A stretch of DNA of 64,000 bases from Pseudoflavonifractor sp. (GCA_023667145.1 JAMPAQ010000001.1:194791-258790), one strand, 5' to 3'; shown: positions 9,780 to 19,138, counted from the first letter of the stretch. Numbers and translations are program-made. The notes: generated by a model not told the origin, from the letters alone.

Positions 9780-9965
9780 TTATACGGTAGCGTCCTTTTC
9801 GATTGCGACCTTGCCACGGTAGTAACCGCACTCGCCGCACACGGTGTGATACACGTGCCATGCGCCGCAGTTGGGGCAAAGAGCGAGAGTGGGGGCTACG
9901 GCCTTGTCGTGGGTTCTACGCTTAGCTGTTCTTGTCTTTGATTGTTTGCGTTTAGGATGTGCCAT
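9780..9965 (-). CDS. rpmF: 50S ribosomal protein L32
   Basis: A 61-residue basic protein starting MAHPKRKQSKTRTAKRR, the hallmark of L32, with a zinc ribbon of two CxxC pairs (CPNC near residue 30 and CGEC near 44). All four cysteines are kept, so this is the zinc-binding form. It sits between yceD and fabH with short gaps. Confidence 0.97.
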   Translation of the reverse strand: MAHPKRKQSKTRTAKRRTHDKAVAPTLALCPNCGAWHVYHTVCGECGYYRGKVAIEKDATV

Positions 9966-9981
9966 TTTACTTTATTGTTTT

Positions 9982-10569
9982 TTAATTATTATCGTTTTCG
10001 TCATTGTTTCTAAGTCCTTCGAGCGCGTTCCATCGCGGGTCGGTCGGCGCGTCGTCCCCGGCGGTGTCGATCTCGTCGAGCATCTCCTCCATCTCGGGGT
10101 CATCGTTGTCGGCCATGCGTGCACGGTGCTTGTTGAGCTTGCCGCTCATGGCGCGGTTGCACTTGCCGGGGGCGTGCACGTGTTTCAACGGTATGGCCAG
10201 CTCGACTGTGTCATATATCATGTAGGCGACATTCAGGTAATTGTCGCTTGCCGGTATCTCAAGCAGGTCGTCGGTGTCATCGTTATATTCCTCACCATAC
10301 TTGACGGTGATGTGGTAGGTGGCATCAATCTCGTGCTGCATGTTGTCAAGACAGCGGTCACAGATGAGCGTCACCTCGCCGGTGATCACAAACGTCAGGT
10401 CGTACATCTCACCGCGATTGACCACCGTGAGACGCACGTTCAAGTCAGCGCCATGGACGTCCGAGCTTTCCATGTTGATGAAAAACTGTTTGTCCAAGTG
10501 GTAGTCAAACTCCTGACTGCCAATGGGCATAGACTTCAATGGGAGCTTAAATTCCGAGAACTTTCCCAT
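9982..10569 (-). CDS. DUF177/YceD family 23S rRNA accumulation protein
   Basis: A 195-residue acidic protein with the DUF177 signature CDRCLDNM near residue 107. Homologues (YceD) are needed for normal 23S rRNA levels, and the gene nearly always precedes rpmF, as here. The ATG at 10569 (MGKFSEFKLP) is chosen over the ATG at 10593 because a -7 box at 10591-10598 overlaps the upstream start. The C-terminus is rich in aspartate and asparagine. First gene of the rpmF-fabH-era-der cluster. Confidence 0.9.
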   Translation of the reverse strand: MGKFSEFKLPLKSMPIGSQEFDYHLDKQFFINMESSDVHGADLNVRLTVVNRGEMYDLTFVITGEVTLICDRCLDNMQHEIDATYHITVKYGEEYNDDTDDLLEIPASDNYLNVAYMIYDTVELAIPLKHVHAPGKCNRAMSGKLNKHRARMADNDDPEMEEMLDEIDTAGDDAPTDPRWNALEGLRNNDENDNN

Positions 10570-10590
10570 AATCGTAACGTTAAAACGGTG

Positions 10591-10598
10591 CAAAGTTA
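10591..10598 (-). promoter_or_regulatory. -7 box for the yceD-rpmF-fabH operon
   Basis: TAACTTTG on the minus strand matches TAnnTTTG and lies 21 nt before the ATG at 10569. It overlaps the alternative start at 10593 and so argues against it. Confidence 0.7.
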
Positions 10599-10743
10599 GA
10601 CATATTCCACAACATAATCAACTATTTGCCACTTTTTTTCACCGCGCCTCATATACGTATCTACATACGTATCTACGTGTCAACAGTGGCCACTGCACAT
10701 TAATAGGTAATATCCGCAAGCATGAGTAATCAATAAAAATGCG

Positions 10744-10751
10744 TAACTTTG
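10744..10751 (+). promoter_or_regulatory. -7 box for the DUF1016 gene
   Basis: TAACTTTG 40 nt before the start codon matches TAnnTTTG. No clear -33 box is visible. Confidence 0.6.
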
Positions 10752-10791
10752 TAACAACAAGACACGACCAACCGTTTCATTCTGATAAATC

Positions 10792-11868
10792 ATGAGCAAA
10801 CTTATAAAAACTGATGCCGACTACTCCTGGTGGATACAGGCGTTGAAAGACCGATGCAGGTTCGCCCAAATAAAGACTGCTACACGCGTTAATCAGGAGT
10901 TGCTACGCTTCTACTGGTCTGTTGGCCGTGACATTGTAGCCCGTGACGCTGAGAACAAATACGGCTCTGGGTTTTATAAAAATCTCAGTCAGGATTTGAA
11001 AGATGCTTTGCCCGAATCCGATGGCTTTTCATCGGTTAATCTTTTCTATATGAGGAGATTTTATGATATGTATTCTGTTGCGCCCCCAAATCTTCCACAT
11101 ATTGCGGAAAATTCTAAGGACGAGATTTGCCCACAACTTGTTGGCGATTTCATTTTCTTGGTTCCTTGGGGACATCACCGTATAATTATTGATAAATACT
11201 ACAAGAACAGAGACCTTGATGCGGCGATATTCTATTTGAAGAAAACCGTGGAGGATGGTTGGTCGCGGAATATCTTGAAAACTTTCATTGACAGTGGCCT
11301 TCATCTTCGTCAGGGCAAAGCTCAGTCAAGTTTCTCACGACTACTGCCGGCTCCAGACAGCGACCTCGCACAAGAACTTACCCGCGATCCATATATATTC
11401 GACTTTACCGAAATGACAGAGCCGTACAAGGAGCGTGAACTGAAAAAGGCTTTGATGGATAATATATCCCGCTTTCTCTTGGAATTGGGCTCCGGCTTTG
11501 CATACGTTGGCCAAGAGTATCGGTTGAAAATTGGCCATACTGAAAAATTCATTGACCTGTTGTTTTACAATATCCGCCTACACGCTTATTGCGTGATTGA
11601 GGTAAAGACTGGGACATTCGACTCCGGCGATATCGGGCAGCTCGGCACCTATATGACAGCAGTCAATCATCTTGTAAAGACCGAACAGGATAATCCCACC
11701 ATCGGGCTGCTTATATGCAAGGACAAAGACAACGTGCTTGCCCAATATGTACTCGAACCATCCTCCCAGCCAATCGGTGTCGCGGAATTTCAACTGACAA
11801 AATTCATCCCCGATGAATTCAAAAGCACACTGCCAACTATCGAGGACATAGAATCAGGGCTGAAATAG
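10792..11868 (+). CDS. DUF1016/YhcG-type PD-(D/E)xK nuclease-domain protein
   Basis: This 358-residue protein has the two-part YhcG layout: an N-terminal DUF1016 helical domain (residues 10-150, with QELLRFYWSVGRDIV near 35) and a C-terminal nuclease-fold domain (about 170-330). The predicted catalytic core is visible as KFIDLLFYN followed by CVIEVKTG, which is D...ExK. Such proteins are found in defence islands and beside restriction-modification genes; their target is not established. The gene is AT-richer than the ribosomal genes before it and stands next to an RM operon and a broken DUF1016 copy, consistent with horizontal acquisition. Confidence 0.9.
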   Translation: MSKLIKTDADYSWWIQALKDRCRFAQIKTATRVNQELLRFYWSVGRDIVARDAENKYGSGFYKNLSQDLKDALPESDGFSSVNLFYMRRFYDMYSVAPPNLPHIAENSKDEICPQLVGDFIFLVPWGHHRIIIDKYYKNRDLDAAIFYLKKTVEDGWSRNILKTFIDSGLHLRQGKAQSSFSRLLPAPDSDLAQELTRDPYIFDFTEMTEPYKERELKKALMDNISRFLLELGSGFAYVGQEYRLKIGHTEKFIDLLFYNIRLHAYCVIEVKTGTFDSGDIGQLGTYMTAVNHLVKTEQDNPTIGLLICKDKDNVLAQYVLEPSSQPIGVAEFQLTKFIPDEFKSTLPTIEDIESGLK

Positions 11869-11893
11869 CAGGGAGCAACATGAGTACGAGCTG

Positions 11894-12112
11894 TCATGCC
11901 TGGTTGTAAATCTGTATCAGATGACGTCTGATGTTTCCATGTTGCTCTTGTTCAACGATTCGTCTACCTACAAGCCAGTTGCGGGCAACGTTGTATAAGT
12001 CAGCAGCCTGATAGGCTTTTGCTTTTGCCGTATATACGATTACCTTGAGGTCTGATACAAACTCCACCTCGTCTGGCAACAGCCCAATATTTCTCAAGAT
12101 TTCATCAGTCAT
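11894..12112 (-). pseudogene. Truncated DUF1016 N-terminal fragment
   Basis: The 72-residue frame resembles only the first part of a DUF1016 protein: IVYTAKAKAYQAADLYNVARN and then GRRIVEQEQHG, the conserved GxxIVExEQ block, followed by an abrupt end. Full family members are about 350 residues, so the C-terminal nuclease domain is lost. It is convergent with the intact DUF1016 gene 25 bases away and still carries a -7 box (12117-12124) four bases before its ATG. A short functional protein is possible, but decay is the simpler reading. Confidence 0.65.
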
Positions 12113-12116
12113 AACG

Positions 12117-12124
12117 CAAAATTA
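12117..12124 (-). promoter_or_regulatory. -7 box abutting the DUF1016 fragment start
   Basis: TAATTTTG on the minus strand, then CGTT, then the ATG at 12112. The spacing would give a leaderless mRNA. Confidence 0.5.
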
Positions 12125-12244
12125 GCGAAAGACCTTGACATACACAATGATATAGTCGATTTAGGTCTTGTGGAATCTACTGTGAATCGCTTTTTCACCG
12201 CATGTTGTCCCTTGCTATCCCTTGCAGAGTCCTTATTTTCATGT

Positions 12245-12409
12245 TTAGTTCTGCCTTGATTTTTTCAAATCGTTGCGGTTATACACTTCAAAATGATAGA
12301 AATCTTCCTCACATTGTGGACAATCAAATACGTAATAATTTGGTGCGCCTCTCAACCGTGAATGTTTAAGCTCGTGTAGACAATGTGGGCAAAACTTACG
12401 TGTTCTCAT
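12245..12409 (-). CDS. 54-aa zinc-ribbon protein at the end of the RM operon
   Basis: An open frame from ATG at 12409 to TAA at 12245 encodes 54 residues with two CPxC knuckles, C7-P-H-C10 and C30-P-Q-C33, spaced as in a zinc ribbon. It starts MRTRKFCPHC and ends basic (KKSRQN). It begins 21 bases after the stop of the 968-aa methylase on the same strand, so it is probably the last gene of that operon. GGAAG lies 4-8 bases before the ATG. No family assigned. The paired cysteines and operon position support a real gene; a nucleic-acid-binding partner is inference. Confidence 0.7.
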   Translation of the reverse strand: MRTRKFCPHCLHELKHSRLRGAPNYYVFDCPQCEEDFYHFEVYNRNDLKKSRQN

Positions 12410-12430
12410 AATTCTTCCAAGGATAATTAA

Positions 12431-15337
12431 TTATTTGGTTTTCATCGAGACTCTTGTCCTGGCTAAACGGCATAGAAGCTCGTACATGGACGGGAGGATT
12501 GATTCCGAAATTCCAAATGAGCGGAGGACCACTTTGTCAAAATTGATTCTGTCCTGTTTCTTAAGTTCCTCAAAGATTGTCCCTATGGCTCTATTTTTCA
12601 GTGGCTGGAATGCGGCTTTTATCGCATCAATGTCTTTTCCTTGTAGCAATTCAGGATTGAGCAGACGCACTCGTTTCAGATAATTTGCATTGAGATCGAG
12701 GGCACCTAAGTTGCGGGCAGTGCCTACGAGTTCGAGCGTTAGGAAGGTGGATACGGAGTTTAGCAGCGAGGCTATCAGCTCGATGTCATGTCCATCTTGT
12801 ATCTGCATGGCTATCAGCCGCTGGTCAATGGCAAACGGCTCGGTCGAGTATGTGAAGAAAAAGCGCTCGTAAGGATTCACCGCAGTCACGACATGAGCCT
12901 TTTTTGGCATGATGGAGTACCAATATGGCTTGTGTCCTGAATTAGCCTCAGCAACTGTGGCCGACCCATTTTTGTTTGGCATGTTCTTGAATCTTTCAAT
13001 CCATGCTTTTGTCTTGTGGTCGAGGGCTGATAATGGGTCTTGGCAAGCAAATATTCGGTTGCTGAATTTGCCTGTAAACTCTATGGATGAGAGTTCAGAG
13101 GGGCTTTTAATGTAGGGTATGAGGTATTTGGAAGATATGCCGCTATCGTCAATAGCTTTCTCGGGGATTACAAACATCTCATTCCATCCAGTCCGTTCGC
13201 CACGGACGACCTTGAATATTGACGGGTAATACTGCGTCAGGTATGGCTCGAATATCGCAAACGGGTTTGTGGCGATGAAAAACTGCGTCCAATTTACCCC
13301 GGTATCAAGGCTGCCTGTTAGCGCCGCCTTGGGTATGATGGCGACATCAACACCGCCGTCAATCTTGTGGTACACCTCCGGGAAAGCGATGTCTCTTTTC
13401 CAGTCCGCGTTAAATTTCCATTCGCAGTTATCTATCTGTGAATAGAAGTCTTCTATTTTGGCAATCTGTCTGTCGCTGTCAGCATCGTAAAGATAGTCAG
13501 ACAGCATGACATTGAGGGTCACAAATTTTGTCGGCTTGTCACTCTCTCCCTTATCGAGTATGAGATATATCGTTGAGACAAGCGAGTCGTGAAACCAGTG
13601 TTCAGCAACACTCCGTACAATATATCTTATATGGAAGTTGTCAAGAAGAAATTTCTTGAACTGTATTCCGTATTCCTTGCCAAGCCAGGCGTTTGATGTT
13701 ATTGCTCCCAATGTCCCTCCATCTTTCAAGAAAAGCGTGGAGTTGAGTATGCAATATGTGAAGTAGTCTGCTCGTTCGTTGATGTGAAAGTCGCCATCGT
13801 CTATAAATGCGGATTGCCCAAACCCAAATTTGTCCCTGAACAGTGAGTTTAGGCTCTTGTTTGGAATATCTTCTTGCTGTATGAATGGAAAGTTGCTTGC
13901 AATGCCGTCAAATGTAGGAATGGCGACAGGTATCTTTGACCCGTGATTTGAGGGGTCAGGAAACCGCACCTCCTTACCTGTCTCAAGATTGAAGAAATCA
14001 TCCCTCATTATGCGGGGGAAGTTGTCGGTCTGTGTTACATCCTGCTTGTAAAGGTTGATAACCGAGAGCATGGCAGGGAAGTGGGAGATGTCATTACCCC
14101 ATATTTGGTTGAGTATCTGTCCATGCTCTTTGTTCCCATAATATTTGAGGATTTTGTAGAAAGCATTCAGGAAAGACCCTGTACCCGATGTTGGGTCAAA
14201 CACGACAGAGTGTTTATCGTGTACGGCTGGAAATGCTACCAACCCGGCAAGTATTTCAGAGGTGAAGTATTGTCCTAATTTTACTTTCTCATCTTTTGGA
14301 ACGAGATTTTCGAGGATGGTTCCGATTACCTCCGATGGCAACATCCTGAAATCAAAATCAGACAGGACAGTGATTAGTTTGCGTAAGGTTATGTCTACCA
14401 CATCTGAAAACTGTATCTCGTCAGTGAAGTAAGGCATGAATATGGCTTGATAGTCTATGCTGCCGGCTTTCTCGAAGTATGCGTAAAGTTGACTTTTCAG
14501 GTCGGTTGATGGTTCGATTGATATGGGCGGTAATTCCTTAGGCAGATTGTCTCGGAGTGTGAGATAGAAAAGTATTCTACCTATCAGATTGTAGAAAGTG
14601 AATTTTGCGAGGACTGACTTTTCGTCTACAATCTCGGCTTTGCGGGACGATGAGCGGAGAATGCTGAGAGTCGCGCTCTCATAGATTTTCCAACGGTTGA
14701 ATTGTTGACGGAACTCCCGACTCTCATTACATGCCGCTGATATTGCTGATGCAAACTGTGGGACTATTATTGATTGTGCATCCTTGATAGCCTGTATTAT
14801 ATTGTCCGAGATATTTATAGCCTCCTTTATAGTCCCATTTTGCCGCAGTACGTCCAAGTCATGTATTATTTCCAATGCACGTGCATGGAGCTGTTGCTCA
14901 TGAGTGCGGTATTTCTTAGGATCTGACAAATCCTCTCGTGTCTGAATGGTGGCAATCTTTGGGTAATGCTTCAATACTGAGATTGTGTCGATGGTATAGT
15001 GGCCGGTATCTATTTCCCAGATTATTGCTTCTGACCCGTTCCATGTCACAAACGAGTCGGAATGAATGTGTTGAGCTTTTTCGAGTGCGTTTTTCAGCAT
15101 CGCGTCATCATCAACAGCCGTATCTGGAAATTTAAGTTCCCACCCGTTGAAGATAACGCCTGACAGCTTATCGGTAAATAACAGGATGTCAGGGTATTTT
15201 GTGCGCCCTGATACCAGTTTTATACCCGTGTCGTTGGTCACATCCTCAAATGAGGTCAGCCCATCGTCAATCGCGCTTTTCAGCCAACTGATGAGTTGGC
15301 CGGCCCAATCGCGTTCATTACGTTTTATGTCCGACAT
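12431..15337 (-). CDS. Restriction-modification protein: N-terminal nuclease-like domain plus N6-adenine DNA methylase
   Basis: This 968-residue protein resembles single-chain (type IIG-like) or large defence methylases. The N-terminus has PD at 49-50 and WELK at 66-69, a plausible PD-(D/E)xK pattern in a nucleotide-hydrolase-free region. The methylase core has motif X GQYFTS (355-360), motif I DPTSGTGSF (381-389) and motif IV SNFPFI (481-486), an atypical version of NPPF/NPPY. The last 300 residues would hold target recognition. It follows the beta-class methylase by 25 bases and precedes the zinc-ribbon gene. Whether it cuts DNA is inferred. Confidence 0.88.
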   Translation of the reverse strand: MSDIKRNERDWAGQLISWLKSAIDDGLTSFEDVTNDTGIKLVSGRTKYPDILLFTDKLSGVIFNGWELKFPDTAVDDDAMLKNALEKAQHIHSDSFVTWNGSEAIIWEIDTGHYTIDTISVLKHYPKIATIQTREDLSDPKKYRTHEQQLHARALEIIHDLDVLRQNGTIKEAINISDNIIQAIKDAQSIIVPQFASAISAACNESREFRQQFNRWKIYESATLSILRSSSRKAEIVDEKSVLAKFTFYNLIGRILFYLTLRDNLPKELPPISIEPSTDLKSQLYAYFEKAGSIDYQAIFMPYFTDEIQFSDVVDITLRKLITVLSDFDFRMLPSEVIGTILENLVPKDEKVKLGQYFTSEILAGLVAFPAVHDKHSVVFDPTSGTGSFLNAFYKILKYYGNKEHGQILNQIWGNDISHFPAMLSVINLYKQDVTQTDNFPRIMRDDFFNLETGKEVRFPDPSNHGSKIPVAIPTFDGIASNFPFIQQEDIPNKSLNSLFRDKFGFGQSAFIDDGDFHINERADYFTYCILNSTLFLKDGGTLGAITSNAWLGKEYGIQFKKFLLDNFHIRYIVRSVAEHWFHDSLVSTIYLILDKGESDKPTKFVTLNVMLSDYLYDADSDRQIAKIEDFYSQIDNCEWKFNADWKRDIAFPEVYHKIDGGVDVAIIPKAALTGSLDTGVNWTQFFIATNPFAIFEPYLTQYYPSIFKVVRGERTGWNEMFVIPEKAIDDSGISSKYLIPYIKSPSELSSIEFTGKFSNRIFACQDPLSALDHKTKAWIERFKNMPNKNGSATVAEANSGHKPYWYSIMPKKAHVVTAVNPYERFFFTYSTEPFAIDQRLIAMQIQDGHDIELIASLLNSVSTFLTLELVGTARNLGALDLNANYLKRVRLLNPELLQGKDIDAIKAAFQPLKNRAIGTIFEELKKQDRINFDKVVLRSFGISESILPSMYELLCRLARTRVSMKTK

Positions 15338-15362
15338 TGTGTATATAATTGCTCGCGGGTGA

Positions 15363-16199
15363 TTACAGCGCTATTTTGGAAAACAAATGATTATTATCCA
15401 TCACTTCAGTCAGCCTTTTGTTGCATACGTCGATATAGTCTGTCTTGGCTATCTTGTGTAGCGAGACATTCTTGTTTTGCTCGATTCCTATGTATTTGCG
15501 GCCCTCCATAGCCGCCGCGACGAGGAAGCTGCCACTGCCACACGCGTTGTCGAGGACAATTTCACCGGGATTGGTGTATGTCCTGATGAGATAGCGGCCC
15601 AGTTCCACAGGCTTTTGCGTGGGATGGTAGACGGGTCCCTCCGATTCGGCAGTCTTGACGTATATGAAATCGTCTGCCGGTTCATCATCGTAGCATACCA
15701 CATCGTTGGGATAGCGGTTGCCGTCGCTCTTTACATGCCTGGGCTTGAAGTCGCCGTAACTTCCGGTAAATTGGTCTTTACGGACTCCCTTGTCGTAGCT
15801 CTCACCCTGTGTCATTTGAGGATTATAGGTCGGTTGTTGGCGGTAGAATACGCAGATGTCCTCATGCTTGCGCAGCGGTTGTTTCTTCGCGTTGAGGAAG
15901 TTGGTGGACTTTGACTTGATCCACACTATCTTGTACTTGAACCATGACTCCATGCTCATGATCAGATGGGCCGTGAATATTCCCTGTGAGGTGAGCACTA
16001 TCACACCGTTATCCTTGATGATACGTGTGTATTCTTTCCACAATTTGTCAAGGTCGATTACGGAGTCCCATTTATTCTGGGTCGTGCCGTATGGGAGGTC
16101 ACACAAAATCATATCTATGGACTTGTCGGGAATCTGTGGCATTAGTTCCAGACAGTCAGCCTCAAATACTTTATTTATAAAGTGATTGATGTCTTGCAT
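15363..16199 (-). CDS. Beta-class DNA methyltransferase
   Basis: A 278-residue N4-cytosine/N6-adenine methyltransferase with the circularly permuted beta order: motif IV DLPYG at 34-38, then HPTQKP (192-197, motif X region) and motif I LDNACGSGSF at 216-225. DLPYG instead of DPPY is a known variant in phage-type enzymes. Residues 100-190 are the likely target-recognition segment. It starts 35 bases after queC on the same strand and leads into the 968-aa methylase, so it probably supplies a second methylation activity of the same system. Confidence 0.9.
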   Translation of the reverse strand: MQDINHFINKVFEADCLELMPQIPDKSIDMILCDLPYGTTQNKWDSVIDLDKLWKEYTRIIKDNGVIVLTSQGIFTAHLIMSMESWFKYKIVWIKSKSTNFLNAKKQPLRKHEDICVFYRQQPTYNPQMTQGESYDKGVRKDQFTGSYGDFKPRHVKSDGNRYPNDVVCYDDEPADDFIYVKTAESEGPVYHPTQKPVELGRYLIRTYTNPGEIVLDNACGSGSFLVAAAMEGRKYIGIEQNKNVSLHKIAKTDYIDVCNKRLTEVMDNNHLFSKIAL

Positions 16200-16234
16200 G
16201 TTTTGTTATCGTTCAAGCGTTGAGGTATGGGCTG

Positions 16235-16906
16235 TTACTGTTCGTAGGGGGTCGGGTCGGGGAGGTGGGCGAGGGCGAATGCCTCGCGGCGCTCGACGCA
16301 GGTGCCGCAGGTGCCGCAGTGGCGCTCGCGGCCTTTGTAGCATGAGTAGGTGTGGGCAAAGTCGACTCCGCTGGCTGCCCCCCGGGCGGCAATCTCGCTC
16401 TTGGTGAGTTCGGTATAGGGGGCGTATAGGCGTATGCCATCGTATGTGCCGGCCTTGATGGCAGAGTCCATGGCCGTGACAAAGGCCGGGCGGCAGTCGG
16501 GATAGATGGCGTGGTCACCGGCGTGGTTGGCTATCATCACCCTCCGCAGTCCGCGGCTTTCGGCGAGTCCGGCGGCGACGGCGAGCATGATGCCGTTGCG
16601 GAATGGTACGACAGTCGAGCGCATCGACTCGTCGGTGTAGTTGCCGTCGGGGATATCGTCGGCTCCGCTCAGCAACGAGCTGTTGAAATAGCGCCCCATA
16701 AACTCCAGCGGTATCTCGATCCACTCGATGCCGAGCCGGTCGCAGTTGTAGCGGGCACACTCGGCCTCGCGGCGGTTGTGGTTGGACCCGTACTGGAATG
16801 TCACCGCCAAGGCTATCTCGTCGCGATACTCATAGAGCATCGAGGTCGAGTCCATGCCCCCCGACAGCACCAGGAGGGCATCCTTATGATGTGTTGTATC
16901 TTCCAT
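16235..16906 (-). CDS. queC: 7-cyano-7-deazaguanine (preQ0) synthase
   Basis: A 223-residue QueC that converts 7-carboxy-7-deazaguanine to preQ0 with ATP and ammonia in queuosine synthesis. The PP-loop SGGMDS is at residues 15-20, and the C-terminal zinc site is CxxxxxxxCGTCGTC near residue 193 (four cysteines present). It lies 50 bases downstream of queF. queD and queE are not in the window. Confidence 0.95.
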   Translation of the reverse strand: MEDTTHHKDALLVLSGGMDSTSMLYEYRDEIALAVTFQYGSNHNRREAECARYNCDRLGIEWIEIPLEFMGRYFNSSLLSGADDIPDGNYTDESMRSTVVPFRNGIMLAVAAGLAESRGLRRVMIANHAGDHAIYPDCRPAFVTAMDSAIKAGTYDGIRLYAPYTELTKSEIAARGAASGVDFAHTYSCYKGRERHCGTCGTCVERREAFALAHLPDPTPYEQ

Positions 16907-16956
16907 TTTTTTACAGCTGTTTATCTGATTGTACGTGACGCGGCTGTCGGCTGCGG

Positions 16957-17439
16957 TCAGCGCGATGCCGCGATGGCCGTGTCAAACTGGCGCAGCATCC
17001 GCTGCCTGACCATCTCCTGATGCTCGTCGTCGCCATAGTTGGCAAAGGGGTATATCGAGATGCCGCCACGCGGGGTAAACAGCCCGATGACCTCGATGTA
17101 TCGCGGGTCCATCAGCTTGACGAGGTCTTTCATTATTATGTTGACGCAGTCCTCGTGGAAGTCCCCATGGTTGCGGAAGCTGAACAGGTAGAGCTTCAGG
17201 CTCTTGCTCTCGACCATCCGCTCGCGCGGGATGTAGTTGATGATGATGCGGGCAAAGTCGGGCTGCCCCGTCTTGGGGCACAGCGACGTGAACTCCGGGC
17301 AGTTGAATGTCACGAGATACTCATTGCCGGGATGCTTGTTGACAAATGTCTCAAGCACCTCGGGAGCATATCGGTCGGGGTAGCGCGTGGCCGTGTCGCC
17401 AAGCAGTGTCACCCCTTGCAGGTCGTCATTTGTGCGCAT
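16957..17439 (-). CDS. queF: NADPH-dependent preQ0 reductase (QueF type I)
   Basis: A 160-residue unimodular QueF that reduces the nitrile of preQ0 to preQ1. The thioimide-forming cysteine lies in [13 protein letters not shown] near residue 53, and the QueF motif is [13 protein letters not shown] near 75, with the general acid region HEDC downstream. It starts 13 bases after the C69 dipeptidase gene and precedes queC, so both queuosine steps are co-transcribed. No preQ1 riboswitch was recognised upstream. Confidence 0.95.
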   Translation of the reverse strand: MRTNDDLQGVTLLGDTATRYPDRYAPEVLETFVNKHPGNEYLVTFNCPEFTSLCPKTGQPDFARIIINYIPRERMVESKSLKLYLFSFRNHGDFHEDCVNIIMKDLVKLMDPRYIEVIGLFTPRGGISIYPFANYGDDEHQEMVRQRMLRQFDTAIAASR

Positions 17440-17452
17440 GTCGGTGTCGGTT

Positions 17453-19093
17453 TTATTTCCATACTTTCAGGCGGTCGCCGGCCTCACGGGCCACCTCGCG
17501 GTAATAGTCGTCGCTGTAGCCGCCAAATATCGGCGACGCGGGCAGTCCCGTCTCGGTGCGCTGGAACTCTCCGTCCTTCTCGCGCTTGATGTTGCCGTCG
17601 AGATACTTCACCAGCAGATAGTCGCCGAGCTGCTTGTAGCGGGCTGTCGATGAGTTGGCGCTCTCATGCGAGAAGTCATTGAGCGTCCTCACGGCTTCCT
17701 CGCGCCGTCCGTCGGCCCACAGCGCCGCGGCCTTGGGCTCAACCTCGGCGACACCGGCGGCAAACCCGTCCTCGATCTCGCGCTGCACGCGTCGTATGTC
17801 GGGTATCATCTGCGAGTAGCGGTTGTAGGCTTGGTTGGCCACAAAGTTGTTGACCCAGAACGACGAGTCCCATGAGATGTTGTAGAGGTCGCCGTTGCCT
17901 GGCTCAAAGGCGCGGGGCGGGGTGGTCACGCAGCAGTATATCGGCACGTAGAGAGTGGTGTTGGTGTCGTCGGTGCCAAACCACAGCACGCCCTTCATCG
18001 GCTTGGCCACATGGTCGCGCATCTGGGCAACGAATGTAAATGCCGTCTGCTGTGTGGCGATGGCTCGTTCGTTGGTATACTCCACCGAGTCGACCGTGAA
18101 TGTCATCGGCCTCCAGCGGTAGGGCACCTTGTAGGGGCCGGCCCCGGGGTCGCGGGTCATGTCAAAAGGCGTGTCCTCAAAGTGGTCACGCATCGCCTCC
18201 TGCATGTCGCGCACCGACAGCTTGCGGTCGGGCTTGACCCATAGCGGCAGAGGCTCACCCTCGCCGCTCATTATCCATGGCAGGTAAGCGTCCATGTCGC
18301 TGCGGTAGCGGTTGTAGAACGCCCACACCCTCGCGTCACATCCGCGCAGGGCGCTGAAGTCGGTGATGGCGTATGCCCGCGAGAACGAGAAGTCCTCGTC
18401 GCGTCCGTCATAATATCCCATCTTGCGGGCAAAGTCGATGACATCGGGGGAGTAGAGGCAGTTGTCGGGGTCGTTGAGCGGGAACTGGTGTATGCGCGAG
18501 TGGTTGGCGTGTCCGGCGATGCAGTCGTCGGGCACGCGGCGTGCCACCCATACGGCGCCACGCTCCTTGCCCCCCTTGCCGATCATCTCCATTATCCATG
18601 CCTCGCCCCCGTCGGCTATCGAGAATGACTCGCCGCTTGAGTAGTATCCGTGGTCGCGCACGAGGTCGGTCATCACCTTGATGGCCTCGCGGGCCGAGCG
18701 GGCGCGTTGCAGGGTTATGTAGATGAGCGAGCCGTAGTCGATGATGCCGGTCGTGTCGACAAGCTCCTCGCGGCCACCCCATGTGCTCTCCGAGATGGTG
18801 AGGCCATGCTCGTTCATGTTGCCTATGGTCGAGTATGTATGGGCCACCTCGGGTATGTCGCCGAGGTATCGGCCGGTATCCCACTCGACAACCTTGCGCA
18901 CCGCCCCGTCCTTGTGGTCGGCGGCGGGTTGGTTGTACAGCTCGCCGTACAGGCTGTGGGAGTCGGCGGCATATGTTATCATCACACAGGAGTCGGCGGT
19001 GGCGGCGCGTCCCGCGAGCAGGCTCGTGCACGCCTCCGCTCCAGTCGGTATGGCCATGGCTGCGGCCAGTAAAAGCGATATTCGTCCGGTCAT
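17453..19093 (-). CDS. C69-family dipeptidase, secreted
   Basis: The 546-residue protein starts with a signal peptide ending at AEA, which exposes C22 (ACTSLLAG) as the N-terminal nucleophile of the PepD/C69 Ntn-hydrolase fold. Further conserved blocks are [14 protein letters not shown] near 100 and [11 protein letters not shown] near 405. These enzymes cleave dipeptides; the signal peptide suggests a periplasmic role in peptide scavenging. It heads the minus-strand run that continues through queF, queC and the RM genes. Confidence 0.9.
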   Translation of the reverse strand: MTGRISLLLAAAMAIPTGAEACTSLLAGRAATADSCVMITYAADSHSLYGELYNQPAADHKDGAVRKVVEWDTGRYLGDIPEVAHTYSTIGNMNEHGLTISESTWGGREELVDTTGIIDYGSLIYITLQRARSAREAIKVMTDLVRDHGYYSSGESFSIADGGEAWIMEMIGKGGKERGAVWVARRVPDDCIAGHANHSRIHQFPLNDPDNCLYSPDVIDFARKMGYYDGRDEDFSFSRAYAITDFSALRGCDARVWAFYNRYRSDMDAYLPWIMSGEGEPLPLWVKPDRKLSVRDMQEAMRDHFEDTPFDMTRDPGAGPYKVPYRWRPMTFTVDSVEYTNERAIATQQTAFTFVAQMRDHVAKPMKGVLWFGTDDTNTTLYVPIYCCVTTPPRAFEPGNGDLYNISWDSSFWVNNFVANQAYNRYSQMIPDIRRVQREIEDGFAAGVAEVEPKAAALWADGRREEAVRTLNDFSHESANSSTARYKQLGDYLLVKYLDGNIKREKDGEFQRTETGLPASPIFGGYSDDYYREVAREAGDRLKVWK

Positions 19094-19138
19094 ATTTATG
19101 TTATGTCAGTAGTGATAAGTCGGTTGGTTATGTGTCTA

